Shown here: positions 42,289 to 51,623 of the stretch, in pieces
How the letters are laid out: each line of letters begins with the position of its first letter
Position numbering within the stretch: the first letter of the stretch is position 1
From: Calidithermus chliarophilus DSM 9957
GTDB lineage: Bacteria; Deinococcota; Deinococci; Deinococcales; Thermaceae
Assembly: GCF_000430045.1 (NCBI RefSeq)
Contig: NZ_KE387023.1
Coordinates: 2,617,288 to 2,681,287 of the forward strand
Reading direction: 5' to 3'
Length of the DNA: 64,000 nt
Notes under the pieces: model-generated
The model's database searches: none
Told to the model about the DNA's origin: nothing
The model's input: the letters and a program-made list of their open reading frames with translations, nothing else
Position numbers and translations under genes: made by a program

Positions 42289-44497
42289 AGGCTTCCTTGT
42301 AGGCGGGGATCTTGGCTTTCTCCGAGCGCAGGTTGGGGTCGAGCAGCACGTTGCCCTCGGGCCAGTGGACCTGCAGGGTGCCGGGCCGCACGGGGGCGGG
42401 GAAGACCTGGCACTCCAGCCGCCCCAGCGGGTTGCTCAGCCAGACCTGCTGGCCGGGCTGAAGCCCCAGCCGCCGCGCGTCCTCCGGGCTGATGAGCACC
42501 GCGTCGCGCGGCGCGGAGTTCACCGGGTCCTTCGCCGCGTGCACCATGCTGTTGAACTGCTTGCCCCGCCGCGTCACCAGCCGGAAAGCGCCGGGGGGGA
42601 CCTGGGGCCGGGGAACCTCCACCGCCCGGAAACGCGCCTTGCCGTCCGGGGTGGGGCAAACCCCGCCCGCGCAGAGGTGGGGGCCGCCGTACTGGAAGGC
42701 GTCGCCCTTCTTCGCCAGCCGCTCGATCCCCGCGTACATCGGGACCACCCGGGCGATCTCCTGGCGGATGGCGGCGGTGTCGGGGAAGTGCAGCCGGTCG
42801 GCGAGGTCGCCCCGCGTCTTGCGGGCGACCTCGAGCAGCACCTCCCACTCGGGGCGGGCCTGCCCGATGCGCGGGCCGGGGATCTCGGGGCTATAAATCA
42901 CCCGCCGCTCGGTGCTGGTCTCGGTCACGCCGCCCGGCACCTCGTAGCGGGTGGTGGCCGGCAGCAGGATCACCTCGCCCCCCGGCTCGGCGAGCATCTG
43001 GCTCGAGAGCACGATGTCCTGGTGCACCCGCAGCTCGACCGCCTCCAGCGCCTGCCGCACCCGCTCGGGGTCGGGCAGCACCTCGAGGAAGTTGCCCCCC
43101 ACGCTCCACAGCACCTCGAGCTCGCCCCGCGAGGCGGCCTCGAGCATCTCCGGCGCGGTGAGCCCTGGCCGGTCGGGGACCGGGAAGCCCCACTGCGCCT
43201 CGAGCGCGCGGGCGTTCTCCGGGTTGATGGGCACGACCCCCGGGAACACGCTGGCGTAGGCCCCCATCTCGGCCCCGCCCTGCACGCCGGAGTGCCCCCG
43301 TATGGGCATCAGGCCGCAGCCCTCGCGCCCTAAGTAGCCCCGCGCCAGCCCCAGGTTGATGATCGCCTGTACCGCGTCCTCCCCGGTGCGGTGCTGGGTG
43401 ATGCCCATGCTCCACACCAGCACGGCCCGCTCGGCCTCCATCAGCATCCGGGCGAAGGCCAGCATCTCCTGGTGCGAGACCCCGCTGCTGGCCTCCAGCT
43501 CCTCCCAGCGGGCCGCCCGCAGCGCCTGGACGAGCGCCTCGAAGCCGGTGGTGTGCGCCTCGATGAAGCGCTCGTCGAGGCCGCCCTGCTCGAGCAGGTG
43601 CTTCAGGGTCCCGGTGATGAAGGCGATGTCGCCCCCCGGCTGCACCAGGAAGAAGTGGTCGGTGATCTTGGTGCCGAAGAGCGCGCTCTCGGGGTCGGAG
43701 GGCACCCAGTAGTGCTCCATGGCCGGCTCGCGGTAGGGGTTGACCACCGCCACCTTGGTCCGGGCCTTCTTGGCGTAGTAGAGGTACTTCATCATCACCG
43801 GCTGGTTCACGGCCACGTTAGAGCCGAAGAACACCACCAGGTCGGTGCCGATGAGGTCGCGGTAGCTGCACGTCGTCGCCGCCACCCCCAGCGACTCCTT
43901 GAGCGCGACGGTGCTGGGCGAGTGGCAAATGCGGGCGGCGTTGTCGATGTTGTTGGAGCCCAGCGCCCGCACCGCCTTCTGGGCCGCGTAGTAGGTCTCG
44001 TTGGGGATGCCCCGGCTGGTCAGGTAGAAGCCCATCCGCTCGGGAGCGGTCGTGCAGAGCTTGAGCGCGATGCGGTCGAGCGCCTCGGCCCAGGGGATAC
44101 GCCGGAAGCCTTTCTCGCCCTTTTTGCGGTGCATGGGGTAGGGGAGACGCCCCAGCTCGCGCAGCTGCGCCGAGGACTTCTCCCGCAGCGCTTCCACGTC
44201 CTCGAGCACCCCGACGTCCAGCGGCCCCATGGTGTTGAGCCGAAGCAGCCGCAGCCGCACGTTGCACAGGTGGATCCCCTGGATGGTCCAGTCGCGCATC
44301 CCGTACGTCCCCAGCGCGCACCCGTCGCACACCCCGTCCTGCAGGATGCGCCAGGCATACGCCAGGTTGTCGGCGTTCTCCCCGATGGCCCGGAAGACCT
44401 CTGCGAAGTTGTTGGGCTTGTTCAGCCCCAACCCGAAGGGACGCCTCGAGACCCACAGCTCCGGATTCCACCCTTTCTTGACGGGTCTAAGCCCCAC
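42218..44497 (-). CDS. FdhF/YdeP-family molybdopterin oxidoreductase
   Basis: A 759-aa bis-MGD enzyme of the YdeP/formate-dehydrogenase-alpha-like type. GTG 44497 is chosen since GGAGG lies 4-5 bases upstream; a longer frame lacks one. N-terminal GVCDGCALGTYG, where only one short Cys pair is seen, so the classical four-Cys [4Fe-4S] site seems incomplete. Cofactor-binding segments follow: RICHSPSTVALKESLGV, VFFGSNVAVNQPVM, MGITQHRTGEDAVQAI, and a C-terminal molydop-binding domain with LVTRRGKQFNSMVH. The physiological substrate of YdeP enzymes is unsettled; formate or another small molecule is possible. FdhD follows. Confidence 0.85.
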   Translation of the reverse strand: MGLRPVKKGWNPELWVSRRPFGLGLNKPNNFAEVFRAIGENADNLAYAWRILQDGVCDGCALGTYGMRDWTIQGIHLCNVRLRLLRLNTMGPLDVGVLEDVEALREKSSAQLRELGRLPYPMHRKKGEKGFRRIPWAEALDRIALKLCTTAPERMGFYLTSRGIPNETYYAAQKAVRALGSNNIDNAARICHSPSTVALKESLGVAATTCSYRDLIGTDLVVFFGSNVAVNQPVMMKYLYYAKKARTKVAVVNPYREPAMEHYWVPSDPESALFGTKITDHFFLVQPGGDIAFITGTLKHLLEQGGLDERFIEAHTTGFEALVQALRAARWEELEASSGVSHQEMLAFARMLMEAERAVLVWSMGITQHRTGEDAVQAIINLGLARGYLGREGCGLMPIRGHSGVQGGAEMGAYASVFPGVVPINPENARALEAQWGFPVPDRPGLTAPEMLEAASRGELEVLWSVGGNFLEVLPDPERVRQALEAVELRVHQDIVLSSQMLAEPGGEVILLPATTRYEVPGGVTETSTERRVIYSPEIPGPRIGQARPEWEVLLEVARKTRGDLADRLHFPDTAAIRQEIARVVPMYAGIERLAKKGDAFQYGGPHLCAGGVCPTPDGKARFRAVEVPRPQVPPGAFRLVTRRGKQFNSMVHAAKDPVNSAPRDAVLISPEDARRLGLQPGQQVWLSNPLGRLECQVFPAPVRPGTLQVHWPEGNVLLDPNLRSEKAKIPAYKEAYAFIELQPHPAPGQGPDVVASGG

Positions 44498-44515
44498 AGA
44501 ACCTCCGAATGCCGC

Positions 44516-44521
44516 TATTCT
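44516..44521 (-). promoter_or_regulatory. -10 box of the YdeP-fdhD operon
   Basis: TAGAAT on the minus strand, about 19 bases before the GTG start; GGAGG lies between. Confidence 0.45.
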
Positions 44522-44629
44522 ACCGGCCCTGACCCTCCGTGAGTCGAACGCAGCACCCAATAAAAGCAGAGATATTCCTCACGAGCAAATTATCGTGAAT
44601 GAAATCACTAGTTATTGCAGTGGTTAGCC

Positions 44630-44821
44630 ATCAGCAGTAAGCGCGTGGCTCATGGCCTGTGGCGAAAGGAACCCCTCCCCGCGTGCGGGGAGGGGGTATC
44701 CCCCCAACCCCCCTTGCTAAGGGGGGTAAACAAAGGGCGTATTGCGTCTTGCGTACGGCGTAGGACGTAGGACGTACGACCCGCGCTTAGCGCTCGGCGT
44801 TCAGCGTTCAGCGCACGCCCT
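44630..44821. repeat. Composite intergenic repeat, copy N (full length, reverse)
   Basis: TGGCGAAAGGAACCCC, a CCCTCCCCGC-type hairpin (arms CTCCCCGCGTG and CGGGGAG), CCCCCCTTGCTAAGGGGGG, TTGCGTCTTGCG, GTACGGCGTAGGACGTAGG, and GCGTTCAGCGTTCAG running to the TAG stop of mdh. The remaining 130 bp toward the YdeP gene hold nothing I recognise apart from its promoter. Confidence 0.85.
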
Positions 44822-45809
44822 ACTTGATCAGCCCGAGCTGCAACACCGCGTCGCGCTCTTCGGCGAGTTCCTTAGCCGTGGCGTCCATCTTCTGGCGGCT
44901 GAACTCGTTGATGTCGAGGCCCTGCACGATCTCGAAGTCGCCGTTCTTGCACACGCAGGGGAAGCTGTACACCAGGCCCTCGGGGATGCCGTAGGAGCCG
45001 TCGGAGGGGATGGCCATGCTCACCCAGTCGCCCTCGGGGGTGCCTAGAGCCCAGTCACGCATGTGGTCGATAGCGGCGTTGGCGGCGCTGGCGGCCGAGG
45101 AGGCCCCGCGGGCTTCGATGATCTCGGCGCCGCGCTTGGCGACTTTGGGGATGTAGGTGCCCGCGTACCAGTCGTGGTCGCCTACCAGCTCGTAGGCGTT
45201 CTGGCCGTTCACCTCGCAGTGGTAGAGGTCGGGGTACTGGGTGACGGAGTGGTTGCCCCAGATGGTCATCTTCTTGATCGCGGTCACCGGCACGGTGAGG
45301 CGGGTGGCGAGCTGGGAGATGGCCCGGTTGTGGTCGAGGCGGGTCATGGCGTGGATCTGGCGGGGCTCGAGGTTGGGCGCGTTCTTGTAGGTGATGAGCG
45401 CGTTGGTGTTGGCCGGGTTGCCCACCACCAGCACCTTCACGCCCTTGCGGGCGCTGTCGGAGAGGGCGCGGCCCTGCGCGGTGAAGATGGCCCCGTTGGC
45501 CTGGAGCAGGTCGGCGCGCTCCATGCCCTGCTTGCGGGGCATCGCGCCCACCAGCAGCGCGTAGTTGGCGTCACCGAAGGCCACGTTGGGGTCGTCGGTG
45601 GCCACCAGGCCGGCTAAGGTGGGGAAAGCACAGTCCTCGAGCTCCATGATCACGCCCTGCAATGCCTTGAGGGCGGGGGTGATCTCGAGCAGTTGCAGGA
45701 TGACGGGCTGATCCTTGCCCAGCATCTCCCCGCTGGCGATGCGGAAGAGCAGGCTGTAACCGATCTGACCGGCGGCGCCGGTAACCGCGACACGTACGGG
45801 CGACTTCAT
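44820..45809 (-). CDS. mdh: Malate dehydrogenase
   Basis: An NAD-dependent TCA enzyme of 329 aa. It is almost line-by-line like the Thermus enzyme, from memory: [50 protein letters not shown], and the catalytic region MTRLDHNRA...TIWGNHS (Asp/His pair, substrate Arg). AAGGAG is 5 bases before the ATG at 45809. It is divergent from the malic enzyme gene, making a small malate-metabolism locus. Confidence 0.95.
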   Translation of the reverse strand: MKSPVRVAVTGAAGQIGYSLLFRIASGEMLGKDQPVILQLLEITPALKALQGVIMELEDCAFPTLAGLVATDDPNVAFGDANYALLVGAMPRKQGMERADLLQANGAIFTAQGRALSDSARKGVKVLVVGNPANTNALITYKNAPNLEPRQIHAMTRLDHNRAISQLATRLTVPVTAIKKMTIWGNHSVTQYPDLYHCEVNGQNAYELVGDHDWYAGTYIPKVAKRGAEIIEARGASSAASAANAAIDHMRDWALGTPEGDWVSMAIPSDGSYGIPEGLVYSFPCVCKNGDFEIVQGLDINEFSRQKMDATAKELAEERDAVLQLGLIK

Positions 45810-45871
45810 GAACACTCCTTTCGATCTGCCACGCCCTCTTGGGCGGGTGTTTGCCGCCCAAGATCATACCC

Positions 45872-46124
45872 TTGTCGTGCGGTGTACGTCATACGCCGGA
45901 AGCCGGACGCTGAACGCCGATAGCTCATAGCCGATAGCCGATAGCCAATAGCCAAACGCAAGACGCAAAACGCCAAACGCCTTGTTCCCCCCTTAACAAG
46001 GGGGGTTGGGGGGATACCCCCTCCCCGCGTGCGGGGAGGGCTGGGGTGGGGTTCCTTGCACCACGAACCACAGGCTGCGCGCCTTTTGCTGACGGCTGAA
46101 AGCTGATAGCTGACGGCTTACCGC
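45872..46124. repeat. Composite intergenic repeat, copy O (full length)
   Basis: GCGGTGTACGTCATACG, GATAGCTCATAGCCGATAG octamers, four ACGCAAA/ACGCCAA heptamers, CCCCCCTTAACAAGGGGGG, a CCCTCCCCGC/GCGGGGAGGG hairpin, GGTGGGGTTCCTTGCACC, CACGAACC and CTGACGG heptamers. It lies between two divergent starts (mdh and maeA), not only next to gene ends. Confidence 0.85.
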
Positions 46125-46141
46125 TTTTCATCTCATGAAAA
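46125..46141. promoter_or_regulatory. Palindromic operator candidate upstream of malic enzyme
   Basis: TTTTCAT-CTC-ATGAAAA, a perfect 7-bp inverted repeat. It is AT-rich in a GC-rich region, just upstream of the expected -35 of the promoter whose -10 is TAGGAT (46167-46172). A further GATGAAA half-site lies at 46154-46160. Confidence 0.5.
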
Positions 46142-46182
46142 TATAGCGCACCTGATGAAATGACGTTAGGATAGCTGGCAGT

Positions 46183-47907
46183 ATGAGCGTCAGCCGGTAT
46201 TACGACGTCAAGCGTGACGAGCGCGGCCAGCGGTATCTCGAGCCCTACATCAATGGTTTTTCGCTGCTGGGGCTGCCGCTATTGAATAAGGAATCGGCTT
46301 TTACCCGCGAGGAGCGGCGGTTGCTGGGGCTCGAGGGGCTGTTGCCGCCGCACGTCTCGACGCTGGAGGAGCAGAAGGAGCGGCACTACCGGCGTTACCG
46401 CCTGCAGTCCTCCGACCTCGAGAAGCACATCTTCCTGCGCACGCTGCAAGACCGCAACGAGGTGCTGTTTTATGCCCTGCTCGCCGACCACATGTCGGAG
46501 ATGTTGCCCATCCTCTACACGCCGACGGTGGGGGAGGCGGTCAAGGAGTTCTCGGCCATCTACCGATTCCCGCGGGGATTCACCGCCTCCACCTTCGACA
46601 TTGACCACGTCGAGCAGACCCTCGCCAACGTGCCCCTCGAGGAGGTGCGGCTCATCGTCGCCACCGACTCCTCGGCCATCCTGGGCATCGGGGACCAGGG
46701 CTTCGGGGGGCTCGCCATCGCCATCGGCAAGCTCTCGCTGTACACGGCGGCGGGCGGGGTGGGCCCCGACAAAACGCTCCCCGTGGGCCTCGACGTGGGC
46801 ACCGACCGCCAGGACCTGATCTCCGACCCGCTCTACCTGGGGGCCAAGCACCGCCGGCTCACCGGGGAGGCCTACTTCCAGTTCCTCGACAAGTTCGTCG
46901 AGGCCGTGCGCAAGCGCTACCCCAAGGCCCTCATCCAGTGGGAGGACTTCAGCAAGGACACGGCCTTCGCCGTGCTCGAGCGCTACCGCAAGGTGCTGCC
47001 CTCCTTCAACGACGACATCCAGGGCACCGGGGCCGTCACGCTGGCCGGGGTGCTCTCGGCCTGCCGCGTCAAGGGGGAGCTGCTCGGCGACCAGCGCATC
47101 ATCGTCTACGGCGCGGGGGCGGGCGGGATCGGCGTGGCCTGGGCCCTGAAGCAGGGGCTCATGCGCGAGGGTCTCAGCGAGGAGGAGGCCCTCTCCCGGC
47201 TGTTCGTGCTCGACTCCCAGGGCCTGCTGGTGGAGGGGCGGCGCATGGAGCCCTACAAGCAGGCCTTCGCCCAGAAGGCGGCGGCGCTGGAGGGCTGGAG
47301 CTATACGGGCAACGTCCCCAACCTCATCGAGGTCATCCAGAACGCCCGGGCCACCGTGCTGCTGGGCCTCTCGGGCCAGCCGGCCTCCTTCACCGAGCCC
47401 ATCGTCAAGGCCATGCTCGCCAACACCCCCCGCCCGGCCATCTTCCCCCTCTCCAACCCCACCTCCTCCTCCGAGGCCCTGCCCGAGGACCTGGTGCGCT
47501 GGACCCACGGCACGGCGATGGTGGCCGCGGGCAGCCCCTTCGCGCCCGTCGAGTACGAGGGCCGCACCTACCCGGTAGGACAGGGCAACAACGCCTTCGT
47601 CTTCCCGGGGCTGGGCTTCGGCGCGGTGCTGGCGCAGGCCCAGGAGGTCACCGACGCGATGGTGCTCGAGGCCGCCTACGCCCTCTACGACTACACCTCG
47701 ACCCACCACCCCGACCGGGTGTACCCGCCGGTGGGCGAGCTGCGCGAGGTGAGCAAGTTCGTCGCGGCGCGGGTGATCCGCCGGGCCATCCAGGAGGGGG
47801 TGGCCCGCTCGGAAAAGCTCAAGCACCTCGACTTCACCGGCCTGAAGGATTTTGTCGAGGACCGCTTCTGGAAACCGCAGTACCTCCCCTTCAAGCCGCC
47901 TAAGTGA
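46183..47907 (+). CDS. maeA: NAD-dependent malic enzyme
   Basis: Oxidative decarboxylation of malate to pyruvate and CO2. The 574 aa match the large bacterial/eukaryotic type: [47 protein letters not shown] (dinucleotide region), metal ligands in [12 protein letters not shown] and [15 protein letters not shown], the NAD fold at [15 protein letters not shown], and IFPLSNPTS near the end. Quoted pieces are partial. With mdh it connects malate, oxaloacetate and pyruvate. The start codon lies 10 bases after the TAGGAT box and has no ribosome-binding site. Confidence 0.93.
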   Translation: MSVSRYYDVKRDERGQRYLEPYINGFSLLGLPLLNKESAFTREERRLLGLEGLLPPHVSTLEEQKERHYRRYRLQSSDLEKHIFLRTLQDRNEVLFYALLADHMSEMLPILYTPTVGEAVKEFSAIYRFPRGFTASTFDIDHVEQTLANVPLEEVRLIVATDSSAILGIGDQGFGGLAIAIGKLSLYTAAGGVGPDKTLPVGLDVGTDRQDLISDPLYLGAKHRRLTGEAYFQFLDKFVEAVRKRYPKALIQWEDFSKDTAFAVLERYRKVLPSFNDDIQGTGAVTLAGVLSACRVKGELLGDQRIIVYGAGAGGIGVAWALKQGLMREGLSEEEALSRLFVLDSQGLLVEGRRMEPYKQAFAQKAAALEGWSYTGNVPNLIEVIQNARATVLLGLSGQPASFTEPIVKAMLANTPRPAIFPLSNPTSSSEALPEDLVRWTHGTAMVAAGSPFAPVEYEGRTYPVGQGNNAFVFPGLGFGAVLAQAQEVTDAMVLEAAYALYDYTSTHHPDRVYPPVGELREVSKFVAARVIRRAIQEGVARSEKLKHLDFTGLKDFVEDRFWKPQYLPFKPPK

Positions 47908-47944
47908 GGGCGCAGCGGGTTTACGGCCGGCCCTGTGTGAGCCG

Positions 47945-47977
47945 ATCTTCAGCGCCGGCCGAAGATAACCGTATAAT
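47945..47977 (+). promoter_or_regulatory. Promoter and candidate operator of the hspR-like gene
   Basis: TATAAT at 47972-47977. The inverted repeat ATCTTC-N10-GAAGAT (47945-47966) covers the spacer and the -35 region, a repressor-type placement. It differs from the classical HAIR element of HspR (CTTGAGT-N7-ACTCAAG, from memory). Confidence 0.55.
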
Positions 47978-48011
47978 CAGGCCATAAGGGCCGGAGGCGG
48001 CCTCGGGGCTT

Positions 48012-48731
48012 ATGGACAAGGACAGACCGGTTTACATCATCTCGGTAGCGGCCGAGCTGGTGGACATGCACCCCCAGACGCTGCGCCTCTACGAGCGCAA
48101 GGGCCTCATCGAGCCCAAGCGTTCGGGGGGCAAGACCCGCCTCTACTCCGAGCGCGACGTCGAGAAGCTGCGCGAGATCCGGCGCCTGACCCAGGAGCTC
48201 GGGGTCAACCTGGCCGGCGTGGAGGAGATCATGCGGCTGCGGGAGGAGCTGTGGGCGCTCGAGCAGCGCTTCCGCACCGAGGCCGAGCGCCTGCAGAAGG
48301 AGCTGGGGGAGAAGCTGCAGGGCCTGCGGATGCCCCCCGCCCTGCCCGCCCCCTCCGAGGGCAAGCCCAAGCGCAGCGTCCCCGACAAGGAGCGCCCCGT
48401 CTACGTGATCTCAGTGGCTGCGGAACTCGTGGACATGCACCCCCAGACCCTGCGCCTCTACGAGCGCAAGGGGCTGGTCAAGCCCCGCCGCTCCGGCGGC
48501 AAGACCCGGCTCTACTCCGAGCGGGACGTGGAAAAGCTCCGGGAGATCCGCCGCCTGACCCAGGAACTGGGCGTGAACCTGGCGGGCGTGGAGGAGATCA
48601 TCCGGCTGCGCGACGAGCTCGACAGCCAGCAAGTGCACCTCGAGGCCGAGGTCGCCCGCCTGCGCCTGGCCCTGCTGCGCGAGCTGGGCTCGGGCGAGGG
48701 CGAGAAGGAAAAGACCCCGACCGCGGGCTGA
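48012..48731 (+). CDS. hspR: Tandem fused HspR-like MerR-family regulator
   Basis: One 239-aa protein containing two complete HspR-type units: residues 7-90 and 130-215, joined by a Pro/Lys-rich linker (about 100-129). Each has [20 protein letters not shown], a wing [16 protein letters not shown], and [14 protein letters not shown] followed by a coiled-coil segment. HspR is normally about 130 aa, works as a dimer and represses heat-shock genes. The halves are about 90 % identical in protein, with the DNA differences mostly silent, so both are under selection. No dnaK or clpB is nearby. The leader is about 28 bases with GGAGG. Confidence 0.88.
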   Translation: MDKDRPVYIISVAAELVDMHPQTLRLYERKGLIEPKRSGGKTRLYSERDVEKLREIRRLTQELGVNLAGVEEIMRLREELWALEQRFRTEAERLQKELGEKLQGLRMPPALPAPSEGKPKRSVPDKERPVYVISVAAELVDMHPQTLRLYERKGLVKPRRSGGKTRLYSERDVEKLREIRRLTQELGVNLAGVEEIIRLRDELDSQQVHLEAEVARLRLALLRELGSGEGEKEKTPTAG

Positions 48732-48747
48732 GGGCCCTGCGTCTAAG

Positions 48748-48767
48748 CCCGCCCGGCTCCGGGCGGG
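48748..48767 (+). terminator. Possible terminator after hspR
   Basis: Perfect 9-bp stem CCCGCCCGG-CT-CCGGGCGGG, 17 bases after the stop; no T-run follows. Confidence 0.5.
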
Positions 48768-48833
48768 GGCGGCCCCTTCGCCCGGGCGCTATGCCGTTCA
48801 CGCCTGCCTTTTCGCCCTTCGTGCCCGCGCCCG

Positions 48834-48839
48834 TATAAT
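48834..48839 (+). promoter_or_regulatory. -10 box, leaderless promoter of the peptidase gene
   Basis: TATAAT, 6 bases, then GTG at 48846. Confidence 0.6.
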
Positions 48840-48845
48840 CGCCCC

Positions 48846-50165
48846 GTGAGCCATCTCGAAAACCTGCTCGAGTTCCTCCGCATCCCTTCGGTCTCCGCCA
48901 ACCCCGACCACAAGGCCGACGTCGAGCGGGCCGCCGGCTGGCTCGAGGCCAAGCTCGCCGGCCTGGGCTTCGCCGCCGAGGTCATCCCCACGCCGGGCCA
49001 CCCCATCGTCTACGCCGAGAAGATGGTCAGCCCTTCGGCCCCCACGGTCCTGATCTACGGCCACTACGACGTGCAGCCCCCAGACCCTCTCGAGCTGTGG
49101 CACACCCCGCCCTTCGAGCCGGTGGTGCGCGACGGCCGCATCTACGCCCGCGGCGCCTCCGACGACAAGGGCCAGGTCTACGCCCACATCGCCGCCGTGG
49201 AGAACCTGGGCGCCGAGCTGGGCGTGAACGTGAAGTTCCTCATCGAGGGCGAGGAGGAGGTGAGCTCGATGCACCTCGAGCCCTTCGTGCGGGCCAACCG
49301 CGAGCGCCTGAAGGCCGACGTTCTCCTCATCTCCGACGGCTCGATGTACGCCCCGGGTGTGCCCAGCCTCGAGTACGGCCTGCGCGGCCTGGTGTACATG
49401 GAGGTGCAGCTCGAGGGCGCCGCCCGCGACCTGCACTCGGGCACCTACGGCGGGGCCGCCCCCAACCCCGTCCACGCCGCCGCCTGGATGATCGCCCGGC
49501 TCAAGGGCGAGGACGGGCGCATCCTGGTCCCCGGCTTCTACGACGCGGTGCGCCCGCTGAGCGAGGCCGAGCGGGAGAACTTCGCCTCGCTGCCCTTCGA
49601 CGCCACCGCCTTCGCCCGCTCCATCGGCGCCGACGCGCTGCCGGGCGAGCCGGGCTGGGGGGCGCTCGAGCGCACCTGGGTGCGGCCTACCCTCGACGTC
49701 AACGGCATCTGGGGCGGCTACCAGGGCGAAGGCTCCAAGACCGTCATCCCCGCCAAGGCGGGCTTCAAGTTCTCCATGCGCCTCGTCCCCGACCAAGACC
49801 CCCACGCCATCCGCGAGGCCGTCACCGCCTACCTCCACCAGATCCTCCCCGAGGGCTACCGCATGAACATCCTCTACCACGGCATCGGCAAGCCCGTCGT
49901 CACCGACCTCGAGTCCCCGCCCATGCGCGCGGCGGCGCAAGCCCTCGAGCAGACCTGGGGCCGCAAGCCCGTCTTCACCCGCGCCGGGGGCAGCATCCCC
50001 GTCGTGGCCGACTTCCAGGAACTCCTGGGCATGCCCATCGTGCTGCTGGGCATGGGCCTCAACGACGACAACCTCCACTCGCCCAACGAGAAGTTCGACC
50101 TCGAGTGCTTCGAGAAGGGCATCCAGGCCAGCGAGAAGCTGCTGCGGCTGTTGGCTCAAGGGTAA
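48846..50165 (+). CDS. M20-family dipeptidase/metallopeptidase
   Basis: A 439-aa cytoplasmic peptidase with two zinc ions. Ligands: LIYGHYDVQPPD (His-x-Asp, about residue 73), ARGASDDKGQ (Asp), the catalytic EGEEEVSS (Glu pair), SDGSMY (Asp) and a late His. The dimerisation lid begins near GARDLHSG-like ARDLHSGTYGGAAPNP. The family includes carnosinase-like dipeptidases and some ArgE/DapE-like deacylases; the length and YGHYDVQP signature favour a dipeptidase. The GTG start is leaderless. It stands alone. Confidence 0.85.
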   Translation: MSHLENLLEFLRIPSVSANPDHKADVERAAGWLEAKLAGLGFAAEVIPTPGHPIVYAEKMVSPSAPTVLIYGHYDVQPPDPLELWHTPPFEPVVRDGRIYARGASDDKGQVYAHIAAVENLGAELGVNVKFLIEGEEEVSSMHLEPFVRANRERLKADVLLISDGSMYAPGVPSLEYGLRGLVYMEVQLEGAARDLHSGTYGGAAPNPVHAAAWMIARLKGEDGRILVPGFYDAVRPLSEAERENFASLPFDATAFARSIGADALPGEPGWGALERTWVRPTLDVNGIWGGYQGEGSKTVIPAKAGFKFSMRLVPDQDPHAIREAVTAYLHQILPEGYRMNILYHGIGKPVVTDLESPPMRAAAQALEQTWGRKPVFTRAGGSIPVVADFQELLGMPIVLLGMGLNDDNLHSPNEKFDLECFEKGIQASEKLLRLLAQG

Positions 50166-50179
50166 GGAGCGGAAAGCGG

Positions 50180-50355
50180 GAAGCGGTCAGCTATCAGCCG
50201 TCAGCCGTCAGCTTGTAGCTCGTGGTTACCCCTCCCCGCACGCGGGGAGGGGGTATCCCCCCTGCCCCCCTTATTAAGGGGGGTGAAGAAAGGGCGTTTT
50301 GCGTCTTGCGTTTAGCGTTTGGCGTTCGGCTATCGGCGTTCGGCGTTCGACCCTC
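50180..50355. repeat. Composite intergenic repeat, copy P (full length, reverse)
   Basis: GTCAGCTATCAGCCGTCAGCC, CTCGTGG, arms CCTCCCCGCA and GCGGGGAGGG, CCCCCCTTATTAAGGGGGG (a changed loop), GCGTTTTGCGTCTTGCG and GCTATCGGCGTTCGG. It lies in the convergent gap between the peptidase and the acyltransferase. Confidence 0.85.
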
Positions 50356-50361
50356 GATCCC

Positions 50362-51471
50362 CTACCCCCCACCCACGATCCACGCCAGCCGCGTCCGCCG
50401 GATCTGCTGCGTGATCCAAAGGCTGATGCCGTAGACCAGCACGAACCAGCTAAACCAGATGGCGATGCGCAACAGCGGGTTGGGGACGTAGTCGGGCACC
50501 CGGTCGAAGAAGGTGAAGCTGCGGTCGAGGCCCAGGGCGAACAGCGCGAGGGTGATGGCCGACTTGCCCAGGATGTTGATGAGCACCTGAACCAGGTGGA
50601 TGCCGTAGCTGTCCTTACGCACGTCCACGAAGGAGGGGGCCAGCCGCCAGGGGAGCTTGAGGATGACGACCAGGCAGATGAGGGCGTAGATCTGGTTGCT
50701 GAGCCTCAGGCCGTCGTAGGGGTTGAGCGAGCCGAGGTGGATCAGCAGCCGGGCCTCGGCGGTCGCCAGAATGAGCCCGAGCGTCGTCGCGGCTAAAACT
50801 TTCCACCAGGGCAGGGCCAGCACCCAGGCCTGGACGCGCTCGAGGTTGCGGTACAGCCACAGGCCCAGCCACATGTAGAACAGGAAGCCGAAGAAGGCGA
50901 AGGAGTGGATGGGGGTGAACCACTGGAAGTACTGGTTGACCCCGTAGACCACGCTCGCCCCCAGGGCAGCCGCGGGAAACCAGGGCTTCCACCAGTGCTG
51001 GCGCAGCAGCAGCATGACGGCGAGGGAGAACAGCAGCACCGGGATGTACCAGAAGGCGGTGAAGAAGGTGGTGTGCCAGATCTCGAGGGGGATGTCGACG
51101 AGGCGGAACTTTCCCAGCGAGATCAGGCGGGCGAAGGTGATGCTCAGCAGGACCGCCAGCCACACCAGATAGGGCTTGCCGATGCGGTTGACCCGGTCGC
51201 GGTAGTACTCGAGCACCCGAAACTGCGGCTTCTGCATCTTCGAGGCCATGAGGAAGGCCGTGATGACGAAGAAGGTCAGGATGCCGAAGCCGCGCAGGGC
51301 GACGACGGCGCTCTCGAGCAGCGAGGGCGTGGGGTCGACCTCGAACCAGTTGGTGTGCAACAGGACGATGCAGACGATCGAGAGGAAGCGCGCGTTATCG
51401 ACGAAGAGGTACCCTTCGGTCCTTTGCGGATGCGCAGGAATGGAGCGGCTGCCGGCGAAGCTCTTCTGCAT
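50362..51471 (-). CDS. Acyltransferase family 3 membrane protein
   Basis: A 369-aa protein of about ten membrane helices, of the OafA/GumF type that acylates cell-surface polysaccharides or peptidoglycan. The conserved early segment is YLFVDNARFLSIVCIVLLHT, with the catalytic His near the end of helix 1, followed by FFVITAFLMA and YYRDRVNRIGKPY. The ATG at 51471 follows GGAG. An SGNH hydrolase gene lies just upstream on the same strand, and these two domains are often fused or paired. Confidence 0.85.
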   Translation of the reverse strand: MQKSFAGSRSIPAHPQRTEGYLFVDNARFLSIVCIVLLHTNWFEVDPTPSLLESAVVALRGFGILTFFVITAFLMASKMQKPQFRVLEYYRDRVNRIGKPYLVWLAVLLSITFARLISLGKFRLVDIPLEIWHTTFFTAFWYIPVLLFSLAVMLLLRQHWWKPWFPAAALGASVVYGVNQYFQWFTPIHSFAFFGFLFYMWLGLWLYRNLERVQAWVLALPWWKVLAATTLGLILATAEARLLIHLGSLNPYDGLRLSNQIYALICLVVILKLPWRLAPSFVDVRKDSYGIHLVQVLINILGKSAITLALFALGLDRSFTFFDRVPDYVPNPLLRIAIWFSWFVLVYGISLWITQQIRRTRLAWIVGGG

Positions 51472-51623
51472 GGGGTCTCCAGGGTCGGCAATGGAACAGC
51501 AGGGCACTGGCTATCCAGGCGTAAGTTTATGGGTTGGGCCGTTACCGAGATGTTACCCGGAAGTCGCGCCGAAATTCAGCCCACGAGGCGGGCTCGTGGG
51601 CGGGGTACGGCAGGGGGTAAGAG

